Part shown: piece after piece, positions 1-5,569 of the stretch
Layout of the letters: each line of letters opens with the position of its first letter
Position numbering within the stretch: the stretch's first letter is position 1
Source: Candidatus Bathyarchaeota archaeon
GTDB lineage: Archaea > Thermoproteota > Bathyarchaeia > TCS64
Direction of reading: 5' to 3'
DNA: 10,315 nucleotides
Assembly: GCA_030593155.1 (NCBI GenBank)
Contig: JAUVHT010000019.1
Location: forward strand, 1-10,315
Notes under the pieces: model-generated
Database searches by the model: none
What the model saw: only the letters and a program-made list of their open reading frames with translations
What the model was told of the DNA's origin: nothing
Program-made: the position numbers and the translations under genes

Positions 1-537
1 GGGGTTACCCTCCCCCTCAATGTCGAGGTCTCGAAGACGGCCTCCACCCAATCCGCGTCACCCCACGGGGCAGTCGAGGTGACCATCACCATCAGAAACG
101 AGGACGACGAGACCATGACCGATGTGAGCGTCGACGACGCCCCCGCAATCTCCAGATATTCTATCGGCGCTCGACTCACCTCGGGTACGACCTCAGAGCA
201 GTGGAGTGAGATAGGCCCCGGTCAATCCCGCTCCATAAGCTACACCCTAGAACTAGGCCAGAGCGGAGTCTACAGCCTCTCACCCGCGAACATCGCCTAC
301 ACCCACGAGAAGAAAAGTTTCTCCGAGGCCTCCGACTGGCTGGAGGTCTCGGTCGCCCGCCCCTCAGCCATCGCCATGGGCATCGGATCGATCCTCAATA
401 TGGGAGAAACCTTGGCGGAAGTCCTCGACATGGTCACGGGGGATAACGGCGGCGCCATATTAACGGCGTCAACGGCAGTCGTCGTACTGATATTGGCGGT
501 CCTGGAGTTCAGGAACTTCAGAAAATGGATCGGCTAA
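1..537 (+). CDS. Membrane-anchored Ig-like protein, TRAP-beta-like, 3' part
   Basis: The frame is open from base 1 to the TAA at 535-537 (178 codons), so the start lies outside the window; a GTG at 79 is in frame, but the same beta-rich domain already runs before it. The visible part is one extracellular beta-sandwich-like domain: a repeat-like opening (LNVEVSKTAS), ITIRNEDDETMTDVSVDD, W-x-x-IGPGQSRS, then a Gly/Ser/Tyr strand ending in IAYTH. This order resembles the ectodomain of translocon-associated protein beta and CARDB/DUF11-type adhesion domains. A linker follows, then one C-terminal membrane segment (about AILTASTAVVVLILAVLEF) and a short basic tail (RNFRKWIG), so the domain would sit outside and the tail inside. 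A role at the Sec translocon is only an analogy; a generic surface protein is equally possible. A hairpin and T-run directly follow the stop. Confidence 0.6.
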   Translation, partial: GVTLPLNVEVSKTASTQSASPHGAVEVTITIRNEDDETMTDVSVDDAPAISRYSIGARLTSGTTSEQWSEIGPGQSRSISYTLELGQSGVYSLSPANIAYTHEKKSFSEASDWLEVSVARPSAIAMGIGSILNMGETLAEVLDMVTGDNGGAILTASTAVVVLILAVLEFRNFRKWIG

Positions 538-566
538 CGAACGAAGTTCGCTGATTCCTTTTTTTT
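538..566 (+). terminator. Hairpin plus T8 terminator
   Basis: Directly after the TAA, CGAAC (538-542) and GTTCG (546-550) form a 5-bp stem with a GAA loop, followed by eight T residues at 559-566. Archaeal transcription generally ends on T-runs, so this probably ends the transcript of the gene before it. The short stem may be incidental. Confidence 0.55.
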
Positions 567-579
567 ACTTCGATAAACG

Positions 580-678
580 TTCCAATAATGGGAAATAGGA
601 TTTTCTAGCCCATCCAATAACGGAAAAATGTTCCAAATAAGGGGAAATGTGGTTTATTTAGTTCTCTAAAAGGAAAAT
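580..678. repeat. Array of TTCC-AATAA-GGGAAAT boxes
   Basis: Three similar partly palindromic elements lie in tandem: 580-596 (TTCCAATAATGGGAAAT), 612-629 (ATCCAATAACGGAAAAAT) and 631-648 (TTCCAAATAAGGGGAAAT). A weaker fourth copy is at 662-678. Each has TTCC on the left and GGAA on the right, so each could bind a dimeric regulator. Start-to-start spacings are about 32, 19 and 31. The array lies just upstream of the promoter of the winged-helix/pilin-like gene and is best read as an operator or enhancer cluster. No regulator is proven. Confidence 0.5.
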
Positions 679-700
679 TGTTCCTAATTTCGTTAGAGAA
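662..700. promoter_or_regulatory. Nested inverted repeat next to TATA box
   Basis: TTCTCTAA (662-669) pairs perfectly with TTAGAGAA (693-700). Inside it AGGAA (671-675) pairs with TTCCT (681-685). The right arm touches the purine-rich bases just ahead of the TATA box at 702-710, where archaeal TFB binds. A protein bound here would be placed to block or recruit TFB/TBP. It overlaps the last degenerate TTCC/GGAA box. Confidence 0.4.
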
Positions 701-701
701 G

Positions 702-710
702 CTTTTTATC
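702..710 (+). promoter_or_regulatory. TATA box of the winged-helix/pilin-like gene
   Basis: CTTTTTATC at 702-710 is preceded by purine-rich AGAAG, a plausible TFB recognition element. A transcription start about 25 bases on (near 732) would give a leader of about 20 bases containing GAGGTG (740-745), a Shine-Dalgarno-like site 6 bases ahead of the ATG at 752. Confidence 0.5.
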
Positions 711-751
711 TAATTATTATTCAGTAATAACCTGAAATAGAGGTGTGTACG

Positions 752-1558
752 ATGAGAAGAAGTGACCTTGACATATGCGCGGATATCCTCGTGGCGGCCA
801 GGAGCGGCGCCAAGAAGACCCACATCGTATACAGGGCCAACCTCAACTTCAAGCTCGTGAGGAAGTACCTGAGGAGGCTCATCGAGAACGGCCTGCTACA
901 CCCCTCCTCCGAGAAGAAAGTATACACCACCACCGACGAGGGCATGGACTTCCTCGAGCAGTATCGCAAGCTGAACACCCCCCTGAGGAAGAGGGCGGGC
1001 CTGAGCCACAGCATCTGGCAGAGCAGGGGGCTCAGCAACGTCGTGTCGACCCTCATCATCCTCGTGGTCACGGTGCTTCTCGCAACAATGGCGACTTACT
1101 ATGCCACGAACATCGCCATGACCAGGACAGCCATGGAGGAGCTGCGCCTCTCCCAGGACAACATCTGGGTCAACTCCACGGGCTCGGTGGCTACCATCAA
1201 GATAAACAACATCGGCGGGAAGGACATCGCCATCGACAAGCTAACCGTTAGGGGCACGGAGGTCGACTGGGCCTCTGTATACTACTACCGGGTACCCTCG
1301 GACACCGTCATCTCCAGTGACCTCGGCGTTCTAAACCCCTCAGACTTAAACGGCAGCAGCGTCACGATCGGAGGATACAACTACACAAGGGCTTCAGATG
1401 ACATCCCCTTGATCTCCGGGGGCGGGCTACTCATCTACATCAACGGGGCCGGTAACATTCAGATGGATGACATCGGAACCACAGTGGGCATCAACGTGTT
1501 CACCAACAACGCCCAATACATCACCGAGTGCAACGTCCGATCCGCAACCCAGCAGTAA
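752..1558 (+). CDS. Winged-helix domain fused to class III signal peptide and pilin-like ectodomain
   Basis: The 268-codon frame starts best at ATG 752, because GAGGTG lies 6 bases upstream; a GTG at 743 is in frame but overlaps that site. Residues about 3-75 read as a winged helix-turn-helix of the small archaeal HTH_45/ArnR-like type: an N-terminal helix (RSDLDICADIL), a recognition-helix region (ANLNFKLVRKYLRRLIENGLL) and a wing with YTTTDEG. A basic linker (PLRKRAG) leads to SRG-LSNVV, a typical prepilin-peptidase site with predicted cleavage after Gly93, then a hydrophobic helix (TLIILVVTVLLA) and an amphipathic stretch as in archaeal pilins and archaellins. The rest is a beta-rich ectodomain (IKINNIGGKDIAIDKLTVRG, Gly/Asn/Ser-rich later). 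Ordinary pilin leaders are short, so a DNA-binding domain before the cut site is unusual. The frame is continuous with no sign of a joining error. If uncleaved, it would be a membrane-tethered regulator with an external sensor. Function is inferred. Confidence 0.75.
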   Translation: MRRSDLDICADILVAARSGAKKTHIVYRANLNFKLVRKYLRRLIENGLLHPSSEKKVYTTTDEGMDFLEQYRKLNTPLRKRAGLSHSIWQSRGLSNVVSTLIILVVTVLLATMATYYATNIAMTRTAMEELRLSQDNIWVNSTGSVATIKINNIGGKDIAIDKLTVRGTEVDWASVYYYRVPSDTVISSDLGVLNPSDLNGSSVTIGGYNYTRASDDIPLISGGGLLIYINGAGNIQMDDIGTTVGINVFTNNAQYITECNVRSATQQ

Positions 1559-1592
1559 TGTGAGACCGCTATAGAGACCAGGAGGGTATGAT

Positions 1593-1694
1593 ATGAGGAA
1601 GAGATCGATCAGCTGGATACTCGTGTTCGCCGTCATCGCGTACAGCTTTAGTATATTCAACGCCGTCATCCAGATGCTCAACGGCCTGATCTAG
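1593..1694 (+). CDS. 33-residue single-pass membrane protein
   Basis: A short frame, ATG 1593 to TAG 1692-1694, has a strong ribosome-binding site, GGAGGG (1581-1586), 6 bases upstream, and lies 34 bases after the winged-helix/pilin-like gene on the same strand, so the two are probably co-transcribed. The product starts with a basic MRKRS and continues into one hydrophobic helix (WILVFAVIAYSFSIFNAVIQ), ending MLNGLI. Basic start plus hydrophobic helix implies the N terminus stays inside. It could be a tiny partner of the pilin-like protein. The RS-ISW junction loosely resembles a class III cleavage site with Ser instead of Gly, but that is weak. I know no named family. The site and spacing are the main evidence that it is translated. 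Confidence 0.55.
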   Translation: MRKRSISWILVFAVIAYSFSIFNAVIQMLNGLI

Positions 1695-1705
1695 TCAAAG
1701 TACCG

Positions 1706-1750
1706 GGATGCCCGCAAAAAAGCCCTCCCCATTCAGCACTGCGGGCATCC
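1706..1750. terminator. 11-bp hairpin after the pilin-like operon
   Basis: GGATGCCCGCA (1706-1716) and TGCGGGCATCC (1740-1750) are perfect inverted repeats around a 23-base loop. The stem begins 11 bases after the stop of the 33-residue gene, in the 172-base gap before a gene on the opposite strand. There is no good T-run right after it on the plus strand, so it may protect or process the 3' end of the mRNA rather than terminate transcription. A protein-binding site is also possible. Confidence 0.5.
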
Positions 1751-1866
1751 TATTCCTCTATTTGATCTGTTTGCGCGTTACTGTCGCTGGGCGAATAGAA
1801 GACGAGGATTTCTTGAGTTGTTATTAGAACTATGAAGAAACAGTGACAAATGGATGATTAAAGAAC

Positions 1867-2565
1867 TTAAAGGATGACTCTGGCGTCTACGATCTTGGCG
1901 TCCTTTTCGTAGACCAGCACCGGGTTCATGTCCAGCTCCTTGATCTCGGGGCACTCCATCAGCATCTTGGACGTCTTGAGGAGGATTCTCACGATGGCCT
2001 CCTGGTCCACTGGAGGCTTCCCCCTCACGCCTTCTAAGATCTTGTAGGCTTTGATCTCCTTCACCATCTCCTCGGCGTCCATCCTCGTTATGGGGGCCAG
2101 CCTGAAGCTCACGTCCTTGAGGACCTCGACGAAGATGCCGCCCAGGCCGAACATGATCGTGGGGCCGAAAGTAGGGTCCTTAGTCGAGCCGACGATGACC
2201 TCCGTCCCCCAGGGAGCCATCTCTTGGACGAGGATGCCGGTGATCTCCGCCTCAGGAACCTTCGCCTTCACGTTCTTCAAGATCTCGTTATAACCCTCCT
2301 TGACGCCCTCAGCATCCTTGACATCCACGAGGACTCCCCCCGCATCTGACTTGTGGAGTACCTGAGGAGAGACTATCTTCAGGACAACGGGGAACCCGAT
2401 CTCCCCTGCCGCCTCGACGGTTTTCTCCTCCGTCTCGGCGACTTTGATCCTCGTCACAGGCAATCCATAGAGAGCGCAAAGTTCCTTGGCCTCATGCTCG
2501 AAGAGAAAGTCCCTGCCATCGTCACCGGCCGTATTGAATATCTTTGATATTGCTTCGTCTCTCAT
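1867..2565 (-). CDS. acdB: Acyl/acetyl-CoA synthetase (ADP-forming), beta subunit
   Basis: The 232-residue product is an ATP-grasp protein matching the usual length of separate archaeal beta subunits. With the alpha subunit, the enzyme turns acyl-CoA + ADP + phosphate into acid + CoA + ATP, making ATP in the cytosol during fermentation of peptides or pyruvate. Visible features are GFPVVLKIVSPQVLHKSDAGG (residues 57-77), with His71 as the expected phosphate-carrying histidine, the glycine-rich GPTIMFGLGG (134-143), and ELDMNP near the C terminus, where the Asp and Asn bind Mg-ATP. No alpha subunit lies beside it, so it must be encoded elsewhere or the gene serves another acyl-CoA. The ATG is preceded on its strand by GAGGA about 8 bases away and by its own TATA box, so it is probably a single-gene transcript. 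Confidence 0.9.
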   Translation of the reverse strand: MRDEAISKIFNTAGDDGRDFLFEHEAKELCALYGLPVTRIKVAETEEKTVEAAGEIGFPVVLKIVSPQVLHKSDAGGVLVDVKDAEGVKEGYNEILKNVKAKVPEAEITGILVQEMAPWGTEVIVGSTKDPTFGPTIMFGLGGIFVEVLKDVSFRLAPITRMDAEEMVKEIKAYKILEGVRGKPPVDQEAIVRILLKTSKMLMECPEIKELDMNPVLVYEKDAKIVDARVIL

Positions 2566-2580
2566 CCAGCATTCCTCTGA

Positions 2581-2607
2581 CTCGAATCCTATAGTGATTC
2601 ATTCGAG
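2581..2607. promoter_or_regulatory. Nested inverted repeat at the acdB transcription start
   Basis: CTCGAAT (2581-2587) pairs with ATTCGAG (2601-2607), and GAATC (2584-2588) with GATTC (2596-2600). It lies just downstream of the acdB TATA box, over the predicted start near 2590, the usual position for an archaeal repressor site. It could also fold in the short leader RNA. Confidence 0.35.
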
Positions 2608-2610
2608 GGT

Positions 2611-2621
2611 TTTAAAAATAT
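2611..2621 (-). promoter_or_regulatory. TATA box of acdB
   Basis: On the minus strand ATATTTTTAAA is centred about 50 bases ahead of the acdB ATG, giving a start near 2590 and a leader of about 25 bases. It separates acdB from the operon upstream, which ends in a T-run. Confidence 0.5.
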
Positions 2622-2669
2622 GGTTCCGGCCACACAATAAAACGGCATAGCCAACAGTAAATGGACTGG

Positions 2670-2675
2670 AAAAAA
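2670..2675 (-). terminator. T6 terminator of the biotin ligase operon
   Basis: On the minus strand CC-TTTTTT-CC follows the TAG of the 118-residue gene by two bases. A T-run of this kind suits archaeal termination and, with the acdB promoter just beyond, marks the operon end. Confidence 0.45.
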
Positions 2676-2677
2676 GG

Positions 2678-3034
2678 CTAGCTACCATGAAGCCTCCCCT
2701 TCAACCATGCAGCGACTTGGGCTAACACGAGATTCGGGGTGGCCAGCACCGGGATGTCCCTCGCCCCAACCTTAAGTCTGGGCACATACTCGGGCATGCT
2801 GGCATATATTACGCTCGCCCAGTAGATACGCCCCCTCATCCTCTCTTTGAGCAGCTCCTTGGTGTTGAAAGGCATGGGCTGGTGATAGAAGGCCACACCT
2901 TCCGCCCAGGTCAGTATCGTGGGCCTGCCGGAGTCGATAAGTAGCGCACAGGTCTCCGCCAACTCCCTCAGGTCGTACTCCACCATCTCCAGTATGACCA
3001 GCTCCTCCACAGGCTTGTAGGAGATCTTGACCAT
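2678..3034 (-). CDS. Hypothetical 118-residue protein
   Basis: I do not recognise this family. The product is soluble-looking, with an N-terminal alternating beta/alpha region (VKISYKPVEELVILEMVEYD), a helix with LAETCALLIDSG, then RPTILTWAEGVAFYHQPMPF, a basic helix (KELLKERMRGR) and a C-terminal hydrophobic stretch (VLATPNLVLAQVAAWLKG). There is no signal peptide or clear membrane segment. It starts 26 bases after the aminotransferase stop on the same strand, so it is probably the last gene of the ligase-aminotransferase transcript and may act with the aminotransferase. The sequence ahead of its ATG has only a weak ribosome-binding site. Coding bias like its neighbours and tight packing support a real gene. 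Confidence 0.6.
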   Translation of the reverse strand: MVKISYKPVEELVILEMVEYDLRELAETCALLIDSGRPTILTWAEGVAFYHQPMPFNTKELLKERMRGRIYWASVIYASMPEYVPRLKVGARDIPVLATPNLVLAQVAAWLKGRLHGS

Positions 3035-3060
3035 GGGTTCTCGTCCCGGACTAGACGGTG

Positions 3061-4413
3061 TTATAGGACCTCTCCCTCCGCCTCACCTATTGACCTGTCA
3101 AGGAGGGTGACGATCTCGTCTATCTCCTCCCTTGTGACCACCAGGGGCGGGGCGACTTGGATGTGATCCCCGAGGAAGCCGTCCACCGTGGCAACGCCGG
3201 GATAGACGAGGAGGCCGTTACCAATGCACCGATCGAGGACCCTACGGCTGAAGCCGACCTCCGCAGGGAAGGGCTTCTTGGAGTCCTTCTCCTCGACGAA
3301 CTCTATGCCTGCGAATATCCCCATTCCCCTGACATCTCCCACAGTGGGATGCTCACATAGCTCCCAGAGCCTCTCGTGGAGGTACGCCCCGAGCTCAGCC
3401 GACCTCTGAACAAGATTGTGCTTCACCACGTAGTCCAAGACCGCGACGCCAACGGCACATGCAACCGGATGGCTGCCGTATGTGTGGCCGTGGGCGAAGG
3501 GTTCGTTGAAAGCCTCGGCGACTTGGTCGCTGACGATGCAAGCGCCCAGGGGCAGGTACCCGCCTGAGAGGCCCTTCGCCGTGGCTATGAGGTCTGGCTC
3601 GACGCCCCAGTGCTGGATGCCCCAGTTCTTCCCTGTCCTGCCTAGGCCCGTCATCACCTCGTCCGCTATGAACAGGACGCCGTGCTCGTCGCAGATCTCC
3701 CTGATCACTTGGAAGTAACCCTCGGGGGCTGGACATGTGCCCAGAGTCGCTCCTACAACGGGCTCAGCTATAAAAGCTGAAACATACTGGGGGCCGTTGG
3801 CCTTGACCTCCGCGTCCAGAGCCCAGGCACACTCTAGGCTGCAAGCCTCCCTAGTCGTTCCGAAGGGGCATCTGTAGCAGTAAGCCGGTGGGATGTGGGG
3901 GAAGTCCAAGAGCATAGGGGCGTACCTGCGACGGCGGGCGATGTTCCCCGACATCGACAGGGCTCCCAGGGTATTCCCGTGGTAGCTCTGCCAACGGGCC
4001 ACCACCTTGTACCTAGAGACATCACCCCGTTGCAGGTGGTACTGACGCGCCAGCTTCGCGGCGGCCTCCGTGGCCTCTGAGCCCCCCGAGCAGAAATAGA
4101 CCTTGTTGAGACTGGGCGGGGCGAACCGGGCCAGCTTCTCAGCGCACGCCAGGACGGACTCTGTGGTGAAGTGGGAGCTGTGGGCGAAGGATATCTTCTC
4201 CATCTGGTCCGCGACGGCCTCCGCGACCTCCTTGACCCCGTGGCCTATGTTGACGCAGATAGGGCCGGCGCTCCCGTCGATGTAGCGATTCCCATCGCTA
4301 TCCCAGACGTAGACACCCTCTCCCTTCACAAGGGGGAGGAGCCCCCCTGAGGCCCGGGAGAACAGATAGGACTGGGGTGGATACTTACTTTCACGGGACG
4401 ACATGGTTCTCAA
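3061..4413 (-). CDS. Class III PLP-dependent aminotransferase
   Basis: The 450-residue product is a full-length fold type I, class III (omega-amino-acid) transaminase, which moves an amino group to a keto acid through pyridoxal phosphate in the cytosol. Numbered from the TTG: SGGSEATE (109-116) for the cofactor phosphate, SYHGN (143-147) for ring stacking, Asp251 in IADEVMTGLGRTG, the Schiff-base Lys280 in ATAKGLSGGYLPLG, and HTYGSHP (310-316). An insert carries C-x2-C-x8-C-x3-C (Cys179, 182, 191, 195). The group overlaps the COG0161 set that includes BioA, and a biotin-protein ligase lies directly upstream. However, the SAM:KAPA-specific BioA features are not evident and no other biotin synthesis genes are here; an omega-amino-acid:pyruvate role is at least as likely. 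TTG 4413 has GTGAGG 5 bases upstream; ATG 4404 is the alternative. The gap to the ligase is 28 bases, so they are probably one operon. Confidence 0.9.
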   Translation of the reverse strand: MRTMSSRESKYPPQSYLFSRASGGLLPLVKGEGVYVWDSDGNRYIDGSAGPICVNIGHGVKEVAEAVADQMEKISFAHSSHFTTESVLACAEKLARFAPPSLNKVYFCSGGSEATEAAAKLARQYHLQRGDVSRYKVVARWQSYHGNTLGALSMSGNIARRRRYAPMLLDFPHIPPAYCYRCPFGTTREACSLECAWALDAEVKANGPQYVSAFIAEPVVGATLGTCPAPEGYFQVIREICDEHGVLFIADEVMTGLGRTGKNWGIQHWGVEPDLIATAKGLSGGYLPLGACIVSDQVAEAFNEPFAHGHTYGSHPVACAVGVAVLDYVVKHNLVQRSAELGAYLHERLWELCEHPTVGDVRGMGIFAGIEFVEEKDSKKPFPAEVGFSRRVLDRCIGNGLLVYPGVATVDGFLGDHIQVAPPLVVTREEIDEIVTLLDRSIGEAEGEVL

Positions 4414-4441
4414 AGAAGCCTCACATCAAACGAACTTAACA

Positions 4442-5167
4442 TTAACGTAAATCAAGGATCCCTGATACGACCCGCTTGACCTCGCACTTGCAATCAACGA
4501 GGAGAGCCCCATCCGAGTCTATGTCCAATGCCAATCCTGAGACCATCTCACCGGATCCATCTGTGACATCGACAACCCTGCCTAGGGTCAGAGACGACTC
4601 CCTCCACGCTGAGATGATGTGTCCGGGATCTGATTCCATTAGCAGGAGATGACGATCCAACGTTCCGAGGAGTCGATGCAGGAATGCGTCAACATCAACC
4701 CTCTCACCCAGCTCCTTGGAGAGGGAGGTGGCCTCTGGGAGCCAGTCAGGGACGGGGTTGTTGAGGTTTACACCTATGCCCATGAGGGCGTGCCTCGCCT
4801 TCTCCCTAGACCACCCAGACTCCGCCAAGACTCCGCCCACCTTCTTACCGCCCATAAGGACGTCGTTGGGCCATTTCAGCCCCACACCGATGTCGAACAT
4901 ATCATGGATCGCTTCTGCTATGACCACGCCTCCCAGCAGGGGTATGAGCCCGACATCGCCAATGGGCTTCAACAACGCGGTTAAATAGAGCCCTCCTTCT
5001 GGAGAATGCCAGCTCCTGCCGCGCCTCCCTTCCCCATGGGTCTGGCCCTCTGCCACTATGACAGTGCCGGCTCCATGGCCCGAAGCGAGGTATTCCCTGG
5101 CGACTGTCTGCGTGGAGCCTATCATGGCTAGCTTGACGATAGTCCATGTCAAAGGAGTGTCTTCCAT
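4442..5167 (-). CDS. birA: Biotin-[acetyl-CoA-carboxylase/decarboxylase] protein ligase, monofunctional
   Basis: The enzyme activates biotin with ATP to biotinyl-5'-AMP and transfers it to the lysine of a carrier protein in the cytosol. Visible motifs, numbered from ATG 5167: STQT (18-21), GEGRRGRSWHSPEGG (45-59, biotinyl-AMP loop), KWPND (98-102), GGVLAES (111-117) and a C-terminal SH3-like region with VDVTDGSGE and a closing VSGILDL. The first Arg of the usual GRGRRGR is Glu here. There is no N-terminal DNA-binding domain, so it should not regulate transcription like E. coli BirA. A GTG at 5230 is in frame, but its extra 21 residues (Phe/Ser-rich) are encoded across the TATA box at 5207-5217, so ATG 5167 (241 residues) is preferred. 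It is the first gene of its operon and is divergent from the biotin carrier operon, its obvious substrate source. Confidence 0.92.
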   Translation of the reverse strand: MEDTPLTWTIVKLAMIGSTQTVAREYLASGHGAGTVIVAEGQTHGEGRRGRSWHSPEGGLYLTALLKPIGDVGLIPLLGGVVIAEAIHDMFDIGVGLKWPNDVLMGGKKVGGVLAESGWSREKARHALMGIGVNLNNPVPDWLPEATSLSKELGERVDVDAFLHRLLGTLDRHLLLMESDPGHIISAWRESSLTLGRVVDVTDGSGEMVSGLALDIDSDGALLVDCKCEVKRVVSGILDLR

Positions 5168-5206
5168 TAGAGAAGTACTGTAAACTGAGAAAAAATTACT
5201 TGTCTG

Positions 5207-5217
5207 CTTAAAAAAAG
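5207..5217 (-). promoter_or_regulatory. TATA box of the birA operon
   Basis: On the minus strand CTTTTTTTAAG is centred 45 bases ahead of ATG 5167, predicting a start near 5186 and a leader of about 20 bases. No clear ribosome-binding site is seen in that leader. The site argues against the GTG start at 5230. Confidence 0.45.
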
Positions 5218-5361
5218 AGTTTTGGTCCACACATCCATTGAACGGGGGGTTTTCATCCGAAGATAAGGTGCTTACAAACGTTTACAGCCTTCAAGAACGT
5301 TTATTGAGGCGTGAATATAACTGTAGGTTTAAAGATCTATTGGAAGTGAATAGAACTCACA

Positions 5362-5380
5362 TTATATAAAGGGATTGTGG
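5362..5380 (+). repeat. TATA-plus-box element, copy 1
   Basis: TTATATAAAGGGATTGTGG matches the element at 5466-5484 in 18 of 19 bases, the copies being 104 bases apart. The TTATATAA half is a good archaeal TATA box; the GGGATTGTGG half would lie between TATA and transcription start, where a regulator could act. Predicted start is near 5390. Confidence 0.55.
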
Positions 5381-5465
5381 GGGCCAAATAAGGATCCAAA
5401 GATGAGTATAAAATTCCATATGATAGATTCTATACGGCATTTATTGATAATAAAATACTGACGAG

Positions 5466-5484
5466 TTATATAATGGGATTGTGG
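5466..5484 (+). repeat. TATA-plus-box element, copy 2
   Basis: TTATATAATGGGATTGTGG is the second copy. A start about 25 bases downstream (near 5493) would give a leader of about 77 bases for the oadG-like gene at 5570. Both copies are followed by further G residues (GG/AGGGG). Confidence 0.55.
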
Positions 5485-5529
5485 AGGGGAAACCTCGATT
5501 TATGGACCATTTTCTGTGATGCGGATAAT

Positions 5530-5537
5530 CTTATATC
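5530..5537 (+). promoter_or_regulatory. Possible proximal TATA box of the decarboxylase operon
   Basis: CTTATATC lies about 36 bases ahead of the ATG at 5570, which would place the start near 5560 and yield a very short leader. It competes with the two upstream TATA elements as the main promoter. Confidence 0.35.
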
Positions 5538-5569
5538 GATTCCACCCGATGTAGGATCAGCTGCCTGAA

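Larger units (their letters stand above)
5168..5569. other. Divergent AT-rich control region between birA and oadG-like
   Basis: About 400 bases with no convincing gene, clearly more AT-rich than the flanking coding DNA. It holds the birA TATA box (minus), two near-identical TATA-plus-box elements at 5362-5380 and 5466-5484 (plus), a further TATA-like site at 5530-5537 (plus), and a direct repeat AACGTTTA at 5277-5284 and 5296-5303. Two tiny frames (19 and 5 codons) lie after the two TATA elements, but neither has support as a gene. Confidence 0.6.

Noticed and set aside
541..740. Possible CRISPR-like array of short repeats
   Set aside because: The boxes are only 17-18 bases, imperfect, unevenly spaced and without uniform spacers or cas genes; operator boxes fit better.
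775..1251. Plus-strand frame of 158 codons inside the winged-helix/pilin gene
   Set aside because: It is the shifted reading of the recognised gene; the product is Arg/His/Gln-rich low-complexity sequence with no domain.
3395..3736. Minus-strand 113-codon frame within the aminotransferase
   Set aside because: Same strand but shifted frame, Arg/Gly/Pro-rich product; the aminotransferase frame with its PLP motifs explains the DNA.
5168..5230. N-terminal extension of the biotin ligase from GTG 5230
   Set aside because: The extra 21 residues are encoded across the likely TATA box and do not resemble a helix-turn-helix or targeting signal.
5402..5461. 19-codon frame after the first TATA-plus-box element
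   Set aside because: It lies near the predicted transcription start, but it has no good ribosome-binding site, no recognisable product and could easily be chance in AT-rich DNA.
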